Shown: positions 44,408 to 53,382, counted from the stretch's first letter. The stretch: DNA of 64,000 nucleotides from JACQZO01 sp964512325 (GCA_964512325.1 CAZEGN010000001.1:124001-188000), one strand, 5' to 3'. The notes: generated from the sequence alone by a model not told the origin. A program made the numbers and translations.

Positions 44408-45481
44408 ATGAAAATTGCTATCGCGCTGTCAGGCGGAGTTGACTCTTCAGTTTCGGCAGCATTAATAAGCCAAGAAAAGACCACTGAATCATTTGGTATC
44501 TATATGAAGAACTGGTCAGATACTTATGAAGAAAAAACCGGCGCCTGTACCTGGGTTGAGGATAGACGTGATGCTCTAAAGGTGGCGGCCCAGCTCAATA
44601 TCCCCTTTGTTACAGTTGATTGTGAAAAAGAATATCGCCAATACGTTTTGAATTATTTCTATAGTGAATATGAAGCAGGCAGAACACCAAATCCCGACAT
44701 TCTCTGCAATCGATTCATGAAATTTGATGTGCTTTGGCAACACGCAGCTCAACTGGGAGCTGACAAAATGGCTACGGGCCATTATGCTCGTGTGCGAGAG
44801 GAAGACGATGGTACTTTTAGTTTACTCAAAGGAATCGACCCCAGCAAAGACCAAAGTTATTTTTTATGCCGGCTTACCCAGGAGCAATTAGCTAGAACCA
44901 TCTTTCCCATTGGACACCTACCTAAAACGGAAGTAAGAAAACTCGCCGCACAGTATCAGCTTCCGACCGCAACTAAAAAGGATAGCCAAGGAATATGTTT
45001 TATCGGAAAAGTAGAGTTACGTGACTTTCTTCAGTTTCGCATACCATTAAAGCCTGGCCCAGTAATTGATCTTACTGGAAAAGAGATAGGTAGCCACAAA
45101 GGTGCGTCTTCATACACAATTGGCCAAAGACATGGTTTCACTGTAAAGAATCAAACCGCATTTTCAGAGCCTTGGTTTGTGATAAGCACTGATATCAAAA
45201 CCAATACCATTACCGTTGCACAAGGACGTAAGAACCCAGCTCTTTTTTACAAATCTCTGCTAGCTAGTGATTTTCACTGGATTAGTGCTAAACCAAAGCT
45301 TCCGTTAGTATGCAAAGCAAAAGTTCGCTACCGTCAACCCGATCAAGCCTGTACTATTTTTGACAATGGGCGCATAGACTTTGCTGACGAGCAAAGAGCA
45401 ATTACTCCTGGTCAAAGCATAGTATTTTATAATGGCGAATCATGTCTAGGTTCTGCAATTATACAAAAGGGCTGTCACTAA
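44408..45481 (+). CDS. mnmA: tRNA-specific 2-thiouridylase MnmA
   Basis: 357 residues from the ATG at 44408; an upstream ATG at 44381 precedes the promoter box and adds unrelated residues. The PP-loop SGGVDSS (8-14), catalytic C100 in GRTPNPDILCN and C197 in GICFIG are all present, as is the GHYAR motif. It places the 2-thio group on U34 of Glu, Gln and Lys tRNAs using a sulfur relay not seen in this window. It converges on the methyltransferase gene, the two ends overlapping by 4 nt. Confidence 0.96.
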   Translation: MKIAIALSGGVDSSVSAALISQEKTTESFGIYMKNWSDTYEEKTGACTWVEDRRDALKVAAQLNIPFVTVDCEKEYRQYVLNYFYSEYEAGRTPNPDILCNRFMKFDVLWQHAAQLGADKMATGHYARVREEDDGTFSLLKGIDPSKDQSYFLCRLTQEQLARTIFPIGHLPKTEVRKLAAQYQLPTATKKDSQGICFIGKVELRDFLQFRIPLKPGPVIDLTGKEIGSHKGASSYTIGQRHGFTVKNQTAFSEPWFVISTDIKTNTITVAQGRKNPALFYKSLLASDFHWISAKPKLPLVCKAKVRYRQPDQACTIFDNGRIDFADEQRAITPGQSIVFYNGESCLGSAIIQKGCH

Positions 45482-46710
45482 ATTATAGTAAGGCGACGAC
45501 ATGTGGCTGCAGTAATAATCTTGCCCCAGTCCTCATTGGCTAATGGTACGGCTAGTTTTTGTTGCAAGCACTTTTCTACTACATCGAAATCTCCAGTAGG
45601 TACTTTTGCCAAACTAGGATGATTTATGCTCACAGGTCCAACAAATTCATCTATACTCAGAGACAATGAGCGGGAGGCCATTCGTTGAGTAGCAATAAAT
45701 GCTTCATATTCGCCACTATCAGCAAAGGCAATATTGTCCGCACTAACACCGGCCGCTTGATAAACTTGCCGCAACAAGCGTGCAGAACCATGTTGAAAAA
45801 CAGTTTTTTTAAGTCCTTTTCGTGTAGCAATATCTGTTATGAAAAATCCGCCCTTTTCGGCCAGTAAACTCCTAACCGCTGACATAACCTGCTGCCATTG
45901 CTGTAAATCCAGGTATGGCATTAATCCTTCACAGATAATGCCTACTCCACCTACTTTTAATTGTGCACGCACCAAATCCCAGTCTTTTCCTAAAAAGACA
46001 TCCAGCTTTTGGACCTTCAAGCGATCATCATCCTCGAACGATGGTAAATGCATCTTTAAATTGCATCTAATAGCTCGCACAAAATTGTAGAAGTTTGCTT
46101 GCTTTTCGACGATACCGGTTAAATCAGTTGCCCATACAGACACGCCAGGAATCAGCTCCACTAGTCCTAGTGGCAAGGCCGATATTCCCGCCGCAAGCAC
46201 AACAATATTTGCAATTTCCTTTCTGTGCACTGCTCGCTCTAGTTCTAATATCATGGTTTGCTCCCGAGCTGCTAGAAAAAGGCCCATATCATAAGGCTCG
46301 TGGCAATCAATAAATAGTTTGCTATATAAGCCGCTAGCATTTATATAATCTGCCATCAGTCGATGTAAAGGAGATGTCAAATAAGGTCCATCATTATATA
46401 TAAAGTCGCGCGCATATAATGCGGCCACGCTAGTTCCACTTAACCCGTTAAATTCTTCCCCAACAGCCATATCTTGAGCAGAGCGTACTGCTCTTTGTTC
46501 AAGATTAGCAATCCAGGCTAGATAATCAGGGTCCGTAAAACTGTGGTTACGCCGGACCGTTTTGTGAAATGCCCGTCCGTAATATTGCGACAACAGCGCA
46601 GGTTCTGCTTCCTTAGCAGAAGAGCGTGGTAAATCATCTTCTTTGCTTGAGCGCATAAATTTAAAAGTCATTTGACCGCTAATAGTACACTGAAATATAA
46701 TTAGTTCCAT
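45478..46710 (-). CDS. Class I SAM-dependent methyltransferase (LCM/PPM-like)
   Basis: Up to 410 residues. The core (~165-300) has the SAM motif IVVLAAGISALPLGL, an acidic strand end (VWATDLTG) and EGLMPYLDLQQW, the arrangement of the leucine carboxyl methyltransferase-like family (PF04072). The substrate is unknown; relatives act on small molecules or C-terminal carboxylates. The start is uncertain: an inner ATG at 46671 (MTFKFMRSS) is equally possible. It is divergent from the TrmB-type regulator, with 57 nt between starts, so that protein could control it. Confidence 0.65.
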   Translation of the reverse strand: MELIIFQCTISGQMTFKFMRSSKEDDLPRSSAKEAEPALLSQYYGRAFHKTVRRNHSFTDPDYLAWIANLEQRAVRSAQDMAVGEEFNGLSGTSVAALYARDFIYNDGPYLTSPLHRLMADYINASGLYSKLFIDCHEPYDMGLFLAAREQTMILELERAVHRKEIANIVVLAAGISALPLGLVELIPGVSVWATDLTGIVEKQANFYNFVRAIRCNLKMHLPSFEDDDRLKVQKLDVFLGKDWDLVRAQLKVGGVGIICEGLMPYLDLQQWQQVMSAVRSLLAEKGGFFITDIATRKGLKKTVFQHGSARLLRQVYQAAGVSADNIAFADSGEYEAFIATQRMASRSLSLSIDEFVGPVSINHPSLAKVPTGDFDVVEKCLQQKLAVPLANEDWGKIITAATCRRLTII

Positions 46711-46748
46711 GGTATTATGCCACTTGTAAGAGCAAAAGCGCCAGTACT

Positions 46749-46765
46749 GTAAACAAAATATTTAC
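46749..46765. promoter_or_regulatory. Inverted repeat before the TrmB-type regulator
   Basis: GTAAA and TTTAC flank a 7-nt centre, ending 2 nt before the regulator's ATG, in the spacer shared with the divergent methyltransferase. A possible autoregulatory operator. Short and A/T-rich, so it could be chance. Confidence 0.35.
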
Positions 46766-46767
46766 AC

Positions 46768-47550
46768 ATGCTTTCATCTAGCAGCAATAATGAGCTACTC
46801 CACATCCTGACACAGTTAAACCTGTCACCACACGCAAAAGAGGCCTATAGCAAGCTATTAGCACACAATGAGCCAAACCTCAGTCAACTTGCAAAAAGCC
46901 TAGGCGTTTCGCGCCCCCATCTTTACAAAACCTTGAGCGAGCTAGAACAAAGCGGTTTAATTAAATTTAACCATCATTTACCAGGCATAAATGGTATTCA
47001 GGTCACCCCCCCAACAATAATTCTTCAAAAAATACGTGAGCAAAAGTCACAAGTCAGTAAGGTTGAAAGTGACATACTCAAAATGCTGCCAGAATTAATG
47101 TCCGCCTACGATCAAGGCAATCAATTATCTAAAATTAGAGTATTTACTGGCGACCAAGACTTTTTCAACTTACTGATGTCAATTGCGGATGAGGAACGCA
47201 AATCCATTATTTACTTCGGCGCGATAGATTATTTTATTGATTGTGTCACGTGGACAAACCAAGAAAAGTGGATGCAAGCACGTGTACATGCAGGCATTCA
47301 AATACAAGCCCTGCTCACTGAAAGCAGCGAGGCTTACTTGCTCAAGAGGAAAGACAAAGCCCAGTTACGTGAAACTCGTATATTACACCGGCATGATGAC
47401 TTCATTACTTCTTATCATGTCTTTTCAAATAAAATAGTTTTCTGGCAACCAAAAGCTAAAATGGCCATACTTATTGAAGATCAACATTTAGCTCGCATGA
47501 TGAAAATGATGTTTCAAAACTTGTGGGAACAAGCTGCATCAAAAGCATAA
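46768..47550 (+). CDS. TrmB-type helix-turn-helix transcriptional regulator
   Basis: 260 residues. An N-terminal winged helix (~12-75; LSQLAKSLGVSRPHLYKTL then LEQSGLI) matches the TrmB/sugar-regulator HTH. A helical link (QKIREQKSQVSKVESDI) leads to a ~150-residue domain that probably senses a ligand; the effector is unknown. It is divergent from the methyltransferase gene and followed after 52 nt by the two-TM/PH/lipoprotein set, either of which may be its target. TrmB proteins are best known in archaea but occur widely in candidate phyla. Confidence 0.75.
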   Translation: MLSSSSNNELLHILTQLNLSPHAKEAYSKLLAHNEPNLSQLAKSLGVSRPHLYKTLSELEQSGLIKFNHHLPGINGIQVTPPTIILQKIREQKSQVSKVESDILKMLPELMSAYDQGNQLSKIRVFTGDQDFFNLLMSIADEERKSIIYFGAIDYFIDCVTWTNQEKWMQARVHAGIQIQALLTESSEAYLLKRKDKAQLRETRILHRHDDFITSYHVFSNKIVFWQPKAKMAILIEDQHLARMMKMMFQNLWEQAASKA

Positions 47551-47602
47551 GGATTGCTAGTTCTCACTTTATTTTGCTACACTTCAGCTGTTGATATAGT
47601 CT

Positions 47603-47803
47603 ATGACCTTTTTGTGGATCATTTTCATTACCGCAACAGTAATCTTATTGGCCGTTTTTGCGCTATCAGCAAGTCAACTTTATAAGCAGCGCGGCTTAGG
47701 AAGACACGCCACAACCAGCATTGCTATCTTTACAATTTTATTAGCACTAGGCCTTTTAAGTGCATTGATCAACATGATAGCATATAGCGTTTCCTCTCTA
47801 TGA
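47603..47803 (+). CDS. Small two-helix membrane protein
   Basis: 66 residues with hydrophobic helices at ~2-24 and ~40-63 and a short basic loop (KQRGLGRHA) between, which would lie in the cytoplasm. No family recognised. It is likely real because its stop overlaps the next start by 4 nt (ATGA) and the same arrangement recurs at the following junction. Possibly a subunit or chaperone of the PH-domain protein. Confidence 0.6.
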   Translation: MTFLWIIFITATVILLAVFALSASQLYKQRGLGRHATTSIAIFTILLALGLLSALINMIAYSVSSL

Positions 47804-48408
47804 GATATAATGACTGCCACTTTATCGGTCAGGGAGAAAATGAAATTATTCTTTTCCGTTCACATCGTCACATTTTAAGGTTGCTCTTTGGCATTGCTGA
47901 GCAGCTGCTTATTTATCTAGGAACAGCACTTGTCATTGGCTTAATTGGCTACATTCTTATTCAGACTTTCCAACTACCGCTTAACTCAGCACTACTAAAC
48001 ACTTATTGGTCACTGGTATTCATGGCTATAATCACCACAGTCATGTCTGCGTGGTCATTTTGGTACCGTTCAGTCTGTATTATTACCGATTCTCGTATTG
48101 TAAAGATTGTGCCAAAAGGATTTTTCTACAATTACACCCGAGAGTTGAAATTATATGGAATTAAAGACACATCATTTAGCTATGAAGACTTTTTTCAAGG
48201 AGTCTTCAACTATGGCAAATTGCAAGTTATCGGCGGCGGGCAATTTGTGGTCAAATATATTCCAAACCCTAGAGACCTTCATCACTATATAACGAAACTA
48301 GTAAGAATGATGGATGCTGCTAAAGCAAAGGATGCACCATTACAATTGCCCGAATTTATTCCTCGACCAGAATGGAAAGGCAAAAAATTTACCCGCACCT
48401 CTGCATGA
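47800..48408 (+). CDS. Membrane protein with bacterial PH (bPH2) domain
   Basis: 202 residues. Two membrane helices (~27-50 and ~65-88) are followed by a beta-rich cytoplasmic domain with CIITDSRIVKIVPKGFF and LYGIKDTSFSYEDFFQG, typical of the YdbS/bPH2 family. Unlike most it ends in a ~40-residue helical, basic tail. Family function is unclear; it may organise membrane lipids or proteins. Coupled by 4-nt overlaps to the genes on both sides. Confidence 0.75.
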   Translation: MRYNDCHFIGQGENEIILFRSHRHILRLLFGIAEQLLIYLGTALVIGLIGYILIQTFQLPLNSALLNTYWSLVFMAIITTVMSAWSFWYRSVCIITDSRIVKIVPKGFFYNYTRELKLYGIKDTSFSYEDFFQGVFNYGKLQVIGGGQFVVKYIPNPRDLHHYITKLVRMMDAAKAKDAPLQLPEFIPRPEWKGKKFTRTSA

Positions 48409-49355
48409 GAGTTATCAGTAGAATCCTTCTCCCATCCCTACTCATTCTGTTATTATCTGCCTGTCAGCTATTTCAAACACTTGAACCCTCCAAACAATCG
48501 CAATCACCCAGCGCACAGGAGAATCTTAGTTTTGCCATTGGCAACTTCTATGACTTGCAAAGCGGAACATTGCTCCAAAACTACACGCTTACCCTCTATC
48601 AAGACAGCATCCCTCTCGATCAGTGGAATATTAGCTTACGCGACAACTGGCGTAGCAATCCAGCTCAAAGCTTAGCTGACATCCACATTTCTTTTACACT
48701 ACCACCACCCAGCACGAGTGGTGAAATTGCTCAAGGCTTAATTAATCTGAAAGCTGCCAAAGCAAACACTACGCGCTACATTCAACTCAACAGTGCCAAT
48801 TTTTCTGGAAAAGATGGCCATGTTCTTGACGATGCTTTGGCCAAATGGAGCAATCAATGGTTTATATTGCCAGCAGAAGTACTAGTCGGCAGCGGCTTCG
48901 ACTGGGTATTCAATCTTCCCCCAATTTTTAGTAGTATTGATCGCAACACAATTACAACCACATCATATTTTTCTATTCAAAGCGTACAAAATGTTCAAAC
49001 CGATGATGAACAAGCCAGTCTGTATCAGGTTAGCCTCAACACCAATAACATTATCGCAATGCTGACAGCCAATGCGGATCGCAATTCTTTGCTCGCTGAT
49101 GATTTAGAAAACATCATCAAGTTCTTGAATGCAAGTCAATTTACAGGGACCCTGTTAATAGGAAATACTTCTCACCAACTCAAAAAAGTTGAGGGTGAAC
49201 TTGTGATTACATCAGCAACAAGCCCGAACCAGACACTAAATCTAAAAATAAAAATCGAATTAATCAACAATAATCAAAACCCTCCGGTTGCAATCCCTAC
49301 CCAAGCACTGCAACTTCCTTCTGAACTATCCGACCCTAACAACGTATTACAATAG
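48405..49355 (+). CDS. Lipoprotein of unknown function
   Basis: 316 residues from the ATG at 48405, which overlaps the previous stop (ATGA); a longer frame from 48372 lacks a proper signal. Signal peptide with lipobox LSAC (C20), so it would be modified by Lgt (encoded at 59.3 kb). The mature part is beta-rich, without a known family: ordered strands, a FILP/W segment mid-protein and a repeated LxNTNNIIA-type region. The layout resembles the secreted SH3 protein at 7869, suggesting an LppX/LolA-like cavity; this is inference. The 154 nt downstream hold the clpC promoter. Confidence 0.7.
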   Translation: MRVISRILLPSLLILLLSACQLFQTLEPSKQSQSPSAQENLSFAIGNFYDLQSGTLLQNYTLTLYQDSIPLDQWNISLRDNWRSNPAQSLADIHISFTLPPPSTSGEIAQGLINLKAAKANTTRYIQLNSANFSGKDGHVLDDALAKWSNQWFILPAEVLVGSGFDWVFNLPPIFSSIDRNTITTTSYFSIQSVQNVQTDDEQASLYQVSLNTNNIIAMLTANADRNSLLADDLENIIKFLNASQFTGTLLIGNTSHQLKKVEGELVITSATSPNQTLNLKIKIELINNNQNPPVAIPTQALQLPSELSDPNNVLQ

Positions 49356-49436
49356 GTAAATAGCCTTTAGGCAAAACAAAAGTGAATTAATATTAGCGAA
49401 AACATAAAGAAAATTAGAAAATATATATAGTGATCA

Positions 49437-49464
49437 TTGCAAATGACACAATTAGCAGTATAAT
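49437..49464 (+). promoter_or_regulatory. Promoter of clpC
   Basis: TTGCAA (49437-49442), a 16-nt spacer and a perfect TATAAT (49459-49464), 45 nt before the ATG. The -10 box lies inside the CIRCE-like element described separately. Confidence 0.75.
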
Positions 49465-49478
49465 TATCAGAGTGCTAA
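49452..49478. promoter_or_regulatory. CIRCE-like operator (HrcA site) over the clpC promoter
   Basis: TTAGCAGTA, nine spacer bases, then GAGTGCTAA. The right arm is identical to the CIRCE consensus (GAGTGCTAA); the left arm matches TTAGCACTC in seven of nine positions, and the 9-nt spacing is exact. It covers the -10 box, so HrcA binding would block transcription until heat or unfolded protein titrates GroEL. The hrcA gene is not in the window. Confidence 0.75.
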
Positions 49479-49509
49479 TCAGTTCTATTTACTAGTTTAC
49501 CCCCCAACT

Positions 49510-52167
49510 ATGAATGACTTCTTTAGTAAATTCACACCTGAAGCCAAGCAGGCTCTCATTGTTGCTCAAAGAGAGGCAGCGCAGATGAAGTTGCCATTTA
49601 TTGGCACCGAACATATTCTTCTTGGCATTTTAGATCAAACCAATGGTCTTGGTTGTGTAATTCTAGGCAATATGGGCATTAATCGTGACACTGTCAGCCA
49701 AATTCTGAACACCAGAACAGGACATCAGGTTCCTGATAAAGATGTACTTAAAAATGGCCTATCCGAATTAGCTAAACAAATTATTGAAAATGCTACCGCT
49801 TTAGCATTTAAATATGGCCACAATAATGTTGGCACCGAACACTTGTTACTAGCACTGGTAGGCCAGAAACAAACAGCTGCCGCCTCTGTTCTAGAAAGTC
49901 TCAATGTTTCACCAGGCAAAATTCGTGATGAAATTGAAAAGCTATTTCAACAACAGGGCAATCAATCTCAAACAGTCGCAGACACTGAAAAAACCGATCC
50001 ACTTGAAGCTTTTTTTGGTAACTTTTTGGGTAGCATGTTTAACCAAATGCAGCAGCCCAATAAGCATCGAGCCAGCCGTGCAGCAGTGGCCGATAAAAAA
50101 CACAAGAAAGATGGTAGCGACACCCCTGCCTTAAACTACTTTACTATTGATTTAACCGCACAAGCACGAAGTGGCAAAAAGTTAGACCCTGTTATTGGTA
50201 GAGAGAAAGAAATTAGCCGCGCTATTTCTATTCTAAACCGTCGCACTAAGAATAACCCGATACTTATTGGTGAACCAGGGGTTGGCAAGACTGCTATTGC
50301 CGAGGGACTTGCTCAAAAAATAGTTCATGAAGAGGTGCCTGACAGTTTGGTAGGAAAACGTATCCTCACACTTGATATGGCAGCCCTTGTTGCTGGCACA
50401 AAATATCGAGGTGAATTCGAGGAAAGAATTAAAGCCGTAATTAATGAAGCTAAGGATGCTGGCAACATTCTGCTTTTTATCGATGAGTTTCACACCATTA
50501 TCGGTGCGGGTAGTTCAGAAGGAGGTATGGATGCGGCCAATATTTTAAAGCCTTCTCTTTCCCGCGGAGAAATTCAAGTAATGGCAGCCACAACTCTGGA
50601 CGAATACCGCAAGTACATTGAGAATGATGCTGCCTTAGAAAGACGCTTTCAGCCTGTTGTCATCGATGAACCTAGCGTCGAAGATGCTATTCAAATTCTT
50701 AAAGGTTTAAAAAAATCATTTGAGGAACATCACCAGCTTGAAATCACTGACGAAGCCATTCAAGCTGCCGTACATATGTCCAAACGATATATTGGTGACC
50801 GCTTCTTGCCTGACAAAGCAATTGATTTAATCGATGAAGCTTCTTCTCAAAAAGGCATTCGTTCTTACCGAACAACCGACAATCTTAAGCGATTACAGAA
50901 AAAGTTGGCAACGATTATTGCCCAAAAAGAACAAGCGGTGGCAGAACAGGATTATGAAAATGCAGCAAGCTTAAGAGAGCAGGAAGTATTGGTTAATCGT
51001 GAAATTAAAGATGAAAAAAGCATTACCACCAACAATCCCCAACTTGCCCAACAGGTAACGCCAGAGGATATTGCGCATGTAATTGGACTGATGACTGGGA
51101 TACCGGTAACTCGCTTACTAAAAACCGAAAGTGAACGTTTGCAGAGTTTAGAACAAGCCTTAGAAAAACACGTGATTGGCCAACAGGAAGCTATTGTTGC
51201 AATCTCCAAGGCCATTCGTCGATCTCGCGTTGGCATCGCTAGCCATCAAAGACCAATAGGATCTTTTATATTTCTAGGACCGACCGGAGTTGGTAAAACT
51301 GAGCTTGTGAAAGCTTTAGCAAGAGAAGTATTTAATAGTGAAGACGCTATTGTTACTGTTGACATGAGCGAATTCATGGAAAGACACAATGTCTCTCGTT
51401 TAGTAGGTGCCACACCAGGCTATGTAGGCTATGAAGAGGGAGGCCAGCTAACTGAAGCAGTACGAAGAAAGCCTTACTCGATTGTATTGTTCGATGAAAT
51501 TGAAAAAGCACATCACGACGTTTTCAATCTTTTGCTTCAAATTCTTGAGGAAGGTCGTTTAACTGATGGCCGTGGTAGAAAAGTAGACTTTAGAAATACC
51601 ATTATTGTAATGACATCTAATATCGGCGCCCATCGCCTAACTCGTGAAGCTGCAAAAATTGGTTTTGAAAGTGATGAACAATTGGCAGAAGAAGAAAGGA
51701 ACTATGATAAAATTAAAGGCACAGTACTCGAAGAATTAAAGGATCACTTTAGTCCAGAGTTTCTCAATAGAATTGATCAGACAATTGTTTTCCGCCCATT
51801 AACAAAGGAGCATATTGGTAAAATCGTTGAGCTTGAATTAGTCAAACTACAAAAACGCTTAAATGATCATGATTTAACCTTGCAGTTTTCTTCGTCTGCG
51901 AAAGACTTTTTAATTGAGAAAGGTTATAGCCGTGATTTTGGAGCACGTCCAATGCGCCGCGCTATTCAAGAGTATGTAGAAGATCTTCTATCAGATGGTT
52001 TATTATCTGGGGCAATCAAAACTCATGACACTGTCCAATTTGTAGCTAACCACGAACACAATTACCTGGACTATAGCATTGTCAAAGAAAAGAGCACGCC
52101 AGCTATCAAGAAAAAAACACCAGCTAGTAAGGCTACGAAGAAAAAAAGAGCAACTAAACAATCATAA
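49510..52167 (+). CDS. clpC: ATP-dependent Clp protease ATPase subunit ClpC
   Basis: 885 residues. Two Clp_N repeats (~1-145), AAA-1 with Walker A GEPGVGKTA (~254), a UVR motif (~462-490) that separates ClpC from ClpB and ClpA, AAA-2 with GPTGVGKTE (~590) and TSNIGAHRL, and the C-terminal D2-small domain. A ~20-residue Lys-rich tail (KKKTPASKATKKKR) ends it. It unfolds substrates for ClpP (not in window), with adaptor proteins binding the N-domain. Own promoter with a CIRCE-like operator; a strong hairpin follows the stop. Confidence 0.95.
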   Translation: MNDFFSKFTPEAKQALIVAQREAAQMKLPFIGTEHILLGILDQTNGLGCVILGNMGINRDTVSQILNTRTGHQVPDKDVLKNGLSELAKQIIENATALAFKYGHNNVGTEHLLLALVGQKQTAAASVLESLNVSPGKIRDEIEKLFQQQGNQSQTVADTEKTDPLEAFFGNFLGSMFNQMQQPNKHRASRAAVADKKHKKDGSDTPALNYFTIDLTAQARSGKKLDPVIGREKEISRAISILNRRTKNNPILIGEPGVGKTAIAEGLAQKIVHEEVPDSLVGKRILTLDMAALVAGTKYRGEFEERIKAVINEAKDAGNILLFIDEFHTIIGAGSSEGGMDAANILKPSLSRGEIQVMAATTLDEYRKYIENDAALERRFQPVVIDEPSVEDAIQILKGLKKSFEEHHQLEITDEAIQAAVHMSKRYIGDRFLPDKAIDLIDEASSQKGIRSYRTTDNLKRLQKKLATIIAQKEQAVAEQDYENAASLREQEVLVNREIKDEKSITTNNPQLAQQVTPEDIAHVIGLMTGIPVTRLLKTESERLQSLEQALEKHVIGQQEAIVAISKAIRRSRVGIASHQRPIGSFIFLGPTGVGKTELVKALAREVFNSEDAIVTVDMSEFMERHNVSRLVGATPGYVGYEEGGQLTEAVRRKPYSIVLFDEIEKAHHDVFNLLLQILEEGRLTDGRGRKVDFRNTIIVMTSNIGAHRLTREAAKIGFESDEQLAEEERNYDKIKGTVLEELKDHFSPEFLNRIDQTIVFRPLTKEHIGKIVELELVKLQKRLNDHDLTLQFSSSAKDFLIEKGYSRDFGARPMRRAIQEYVEDLLSDGLLSGAIKTHDTVQFVANHEHNYLDYSIVKEKSTPAIKKKTPASKATKKKRATKQS

Positions 52168-52170
52168 GAT

Positions 52171-52206
52171 AAAAGCTTTTCATCGAAACAAGGATGAAAA
52201 GCTTTT
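52171..52206 (+). terminator. Terminator hairpin after clpC
   Basis: AAAAGCTTTTCATC and GATGAAAAGCTTTT form a perfect 14-bp stem around an 8-nt loop. The T run (TTTT) lies within the 3' arm, and no long U-tract follows. Confidence 0.7.
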
Positions 52207-52215
52207 AAATAAAGG

Positions 52216-52256
52216 TTGGTATTCGCAAAAACTATAGTATAGTTATTGTACTATAC
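52216..52256 (+). promoter_or_regulatory. Promoter and operator-like inverted repeat of the response regulator
   Basis: TTGGTA (52216-52221), a 16-nt spacer and TATAGT (52238-52243). GTATAGT (52237-52243) and ACTATAC (52250-52256) form a perfect 7-bp inverted repeat with a 6-nt centre. A further ACTATAG lies at 52231-52237. The repeat ends 8 nt before the ATG, a good place for autoregulation. Confidence 0.5.
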
Positions 52257-52264
52257 AGATAGCC

Positions 52265-52945
52265 ATGAAAATTCTTTTTGTAGAAGATGAGCCAGAAATT
52301 GCCTTCCTTACTAAAAAGCAACTGGCAGACCATCATCATTCGGTTGATATTATCAGCCGGCAGGACGAGGCTCTGAGCTTACTTAACCGAACTCATTATG
52401 ACTGTCTGGTTTTAGATGTTATTTTAAAAGAAAGCAATGGCTTAGAAATATGTCGCGCTGTTAGACAGGCCAATATTGATATTCCTATACTTATTTATTC
52501 AATTCTAGATGATCCTTATAGCAAAGTATTAGTATTAGAAGCGGGAGCTGATGACATGATAAGCAAATCTGCCCATCCACGAGAGTTATTGGCTCGTCTA
52601 CATGCACTTACACGACGTCAATCGAAACCAATCACACAAGCATTAATCATGTATCGTAATTTAAAGTTAGACCAGAAAGGTAAGGCTGTGTATTTAAATG
52701 ATCACTTATTACAACTTTCTCCTAAAGAATACCAAATTATCAATCTCATGATGCAATTGCCCGACAAGGTATTTTCACGGGCTGAGATATTAGAAAATAT
52801 TTGGGATATGTATGTTGACCCTTTTACTAACAAGGTTGATGTTTATATGAACTTCCTTCGAAAAAAGCTCTACAAGCACTGCAATGAGAATGAGAAGTAT
52901 TTGCAAACCGTTCGCGGATTTGGTTATCGTCTAGCTTGGAAGTAA
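52265..52945 (+). CDS. OmpR/PhoB-family response regulator (orphan)
   Basis: 226 residues. The receiver domain (1-118) has the acidic pocket E7/D8/E9, phosphoacceptor D51, switch Ser79 and K101, all intact. The winged-helix DNA-binding domain (~130-226) includes LSPKEYQIINLMM and the closing VRGFGYRLAW. No histidine kinase is adjacent, so its partner lies elsewhere. It is followed after 5 nt by the HIT-like gene and appears to head a small operon. The inverted repeat just upstream may be its own site. Confidence 0.92.
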   Translation: MKILFVEDEPEIAFLTKKQLADHHHSVDIISRQDEALSLLNRTHYDCLVLDVILKESNGLEICRAVRQANIDIPILIYSILDDPYSKVLVLEAGADDMISKSAHPRELLARLHALTRRQSKPITQALIMYRNLKLDQKGKAVYLNDHLLQLSPKEYQIINLMMQLPDKVFSRAEILENIWDMYVDPFTNKVDVYMNFLRKKLYKHCNENEKYLQTVRGFGYRLAWK

Positions 52946-52950
52946 ATACT

Positions 52951-53382
52951 ATGTTAAAAGACACATTATTTAAATTTGGTTATCCCAGTTCCTTAATTAA
53001 AGAGTACCAACACTGGTATCTATTATGTCGTCCGCAGCAAGTAACTTTCGCTGCCATGATACTAATCGCCAAAAGCGATGTTCATTCATTAGCCGACTTG
53101 TCGACAGAATATTTCGCTGAATTTGAATCTATTGTTAAGGAAATAAGTATAAAACTACAGCCGATTCTCAAATATGAAAAAATCAATTACCTCATGCTCA
53201 TGATGGTTGATCCTGAAGTTCATTTTCATATTCTGCCTCGTTATTCTGAAACAAAAAGTTTTGAGGAGATTACTTTTATTGATGCCGGTTGGCCCAAACT
53301 TGCCAATCTAGAACACGCACCGAACATCAACAAGAACACCCATCAAAAGCTTACCCAATACCTGGCTAAACTTCTTGATTAA
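52951..53382 (+). CDS. HIT-superfamily protein with shortened histidine motif
   Basis: 143 residues from the ATG at 52951; the in-frame ATG at 52936 lies inside the regulator gene and is less likely. The fold is that of HIT proteins: RPQQVTFAAMILIAKSD, then NYLMLMMVDPEVHFHILPRY with H91 and H93. The classical triad HxHxHxx is reduced to HxH followed by ILPR. This matches a subgroup often annotated as HIT-family/Ap4A hydrolases. Whether it cleaves nucleotides is unproven. The stop overlaps the next start by one base. Confidence 0.65.
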   Translation: MLKDTLFKFGYPSSLIKEYQHWYLLCRPQQVTFAAMILIAKSDVHSLADLSTEYFAEFESIVKEISIKLQPILKYEKINYLMLMMVDPEVHFHILPRYSETKSFEEITFIDAGWPKLANLEHAPNINKNTHQKLTQYLAKLLD

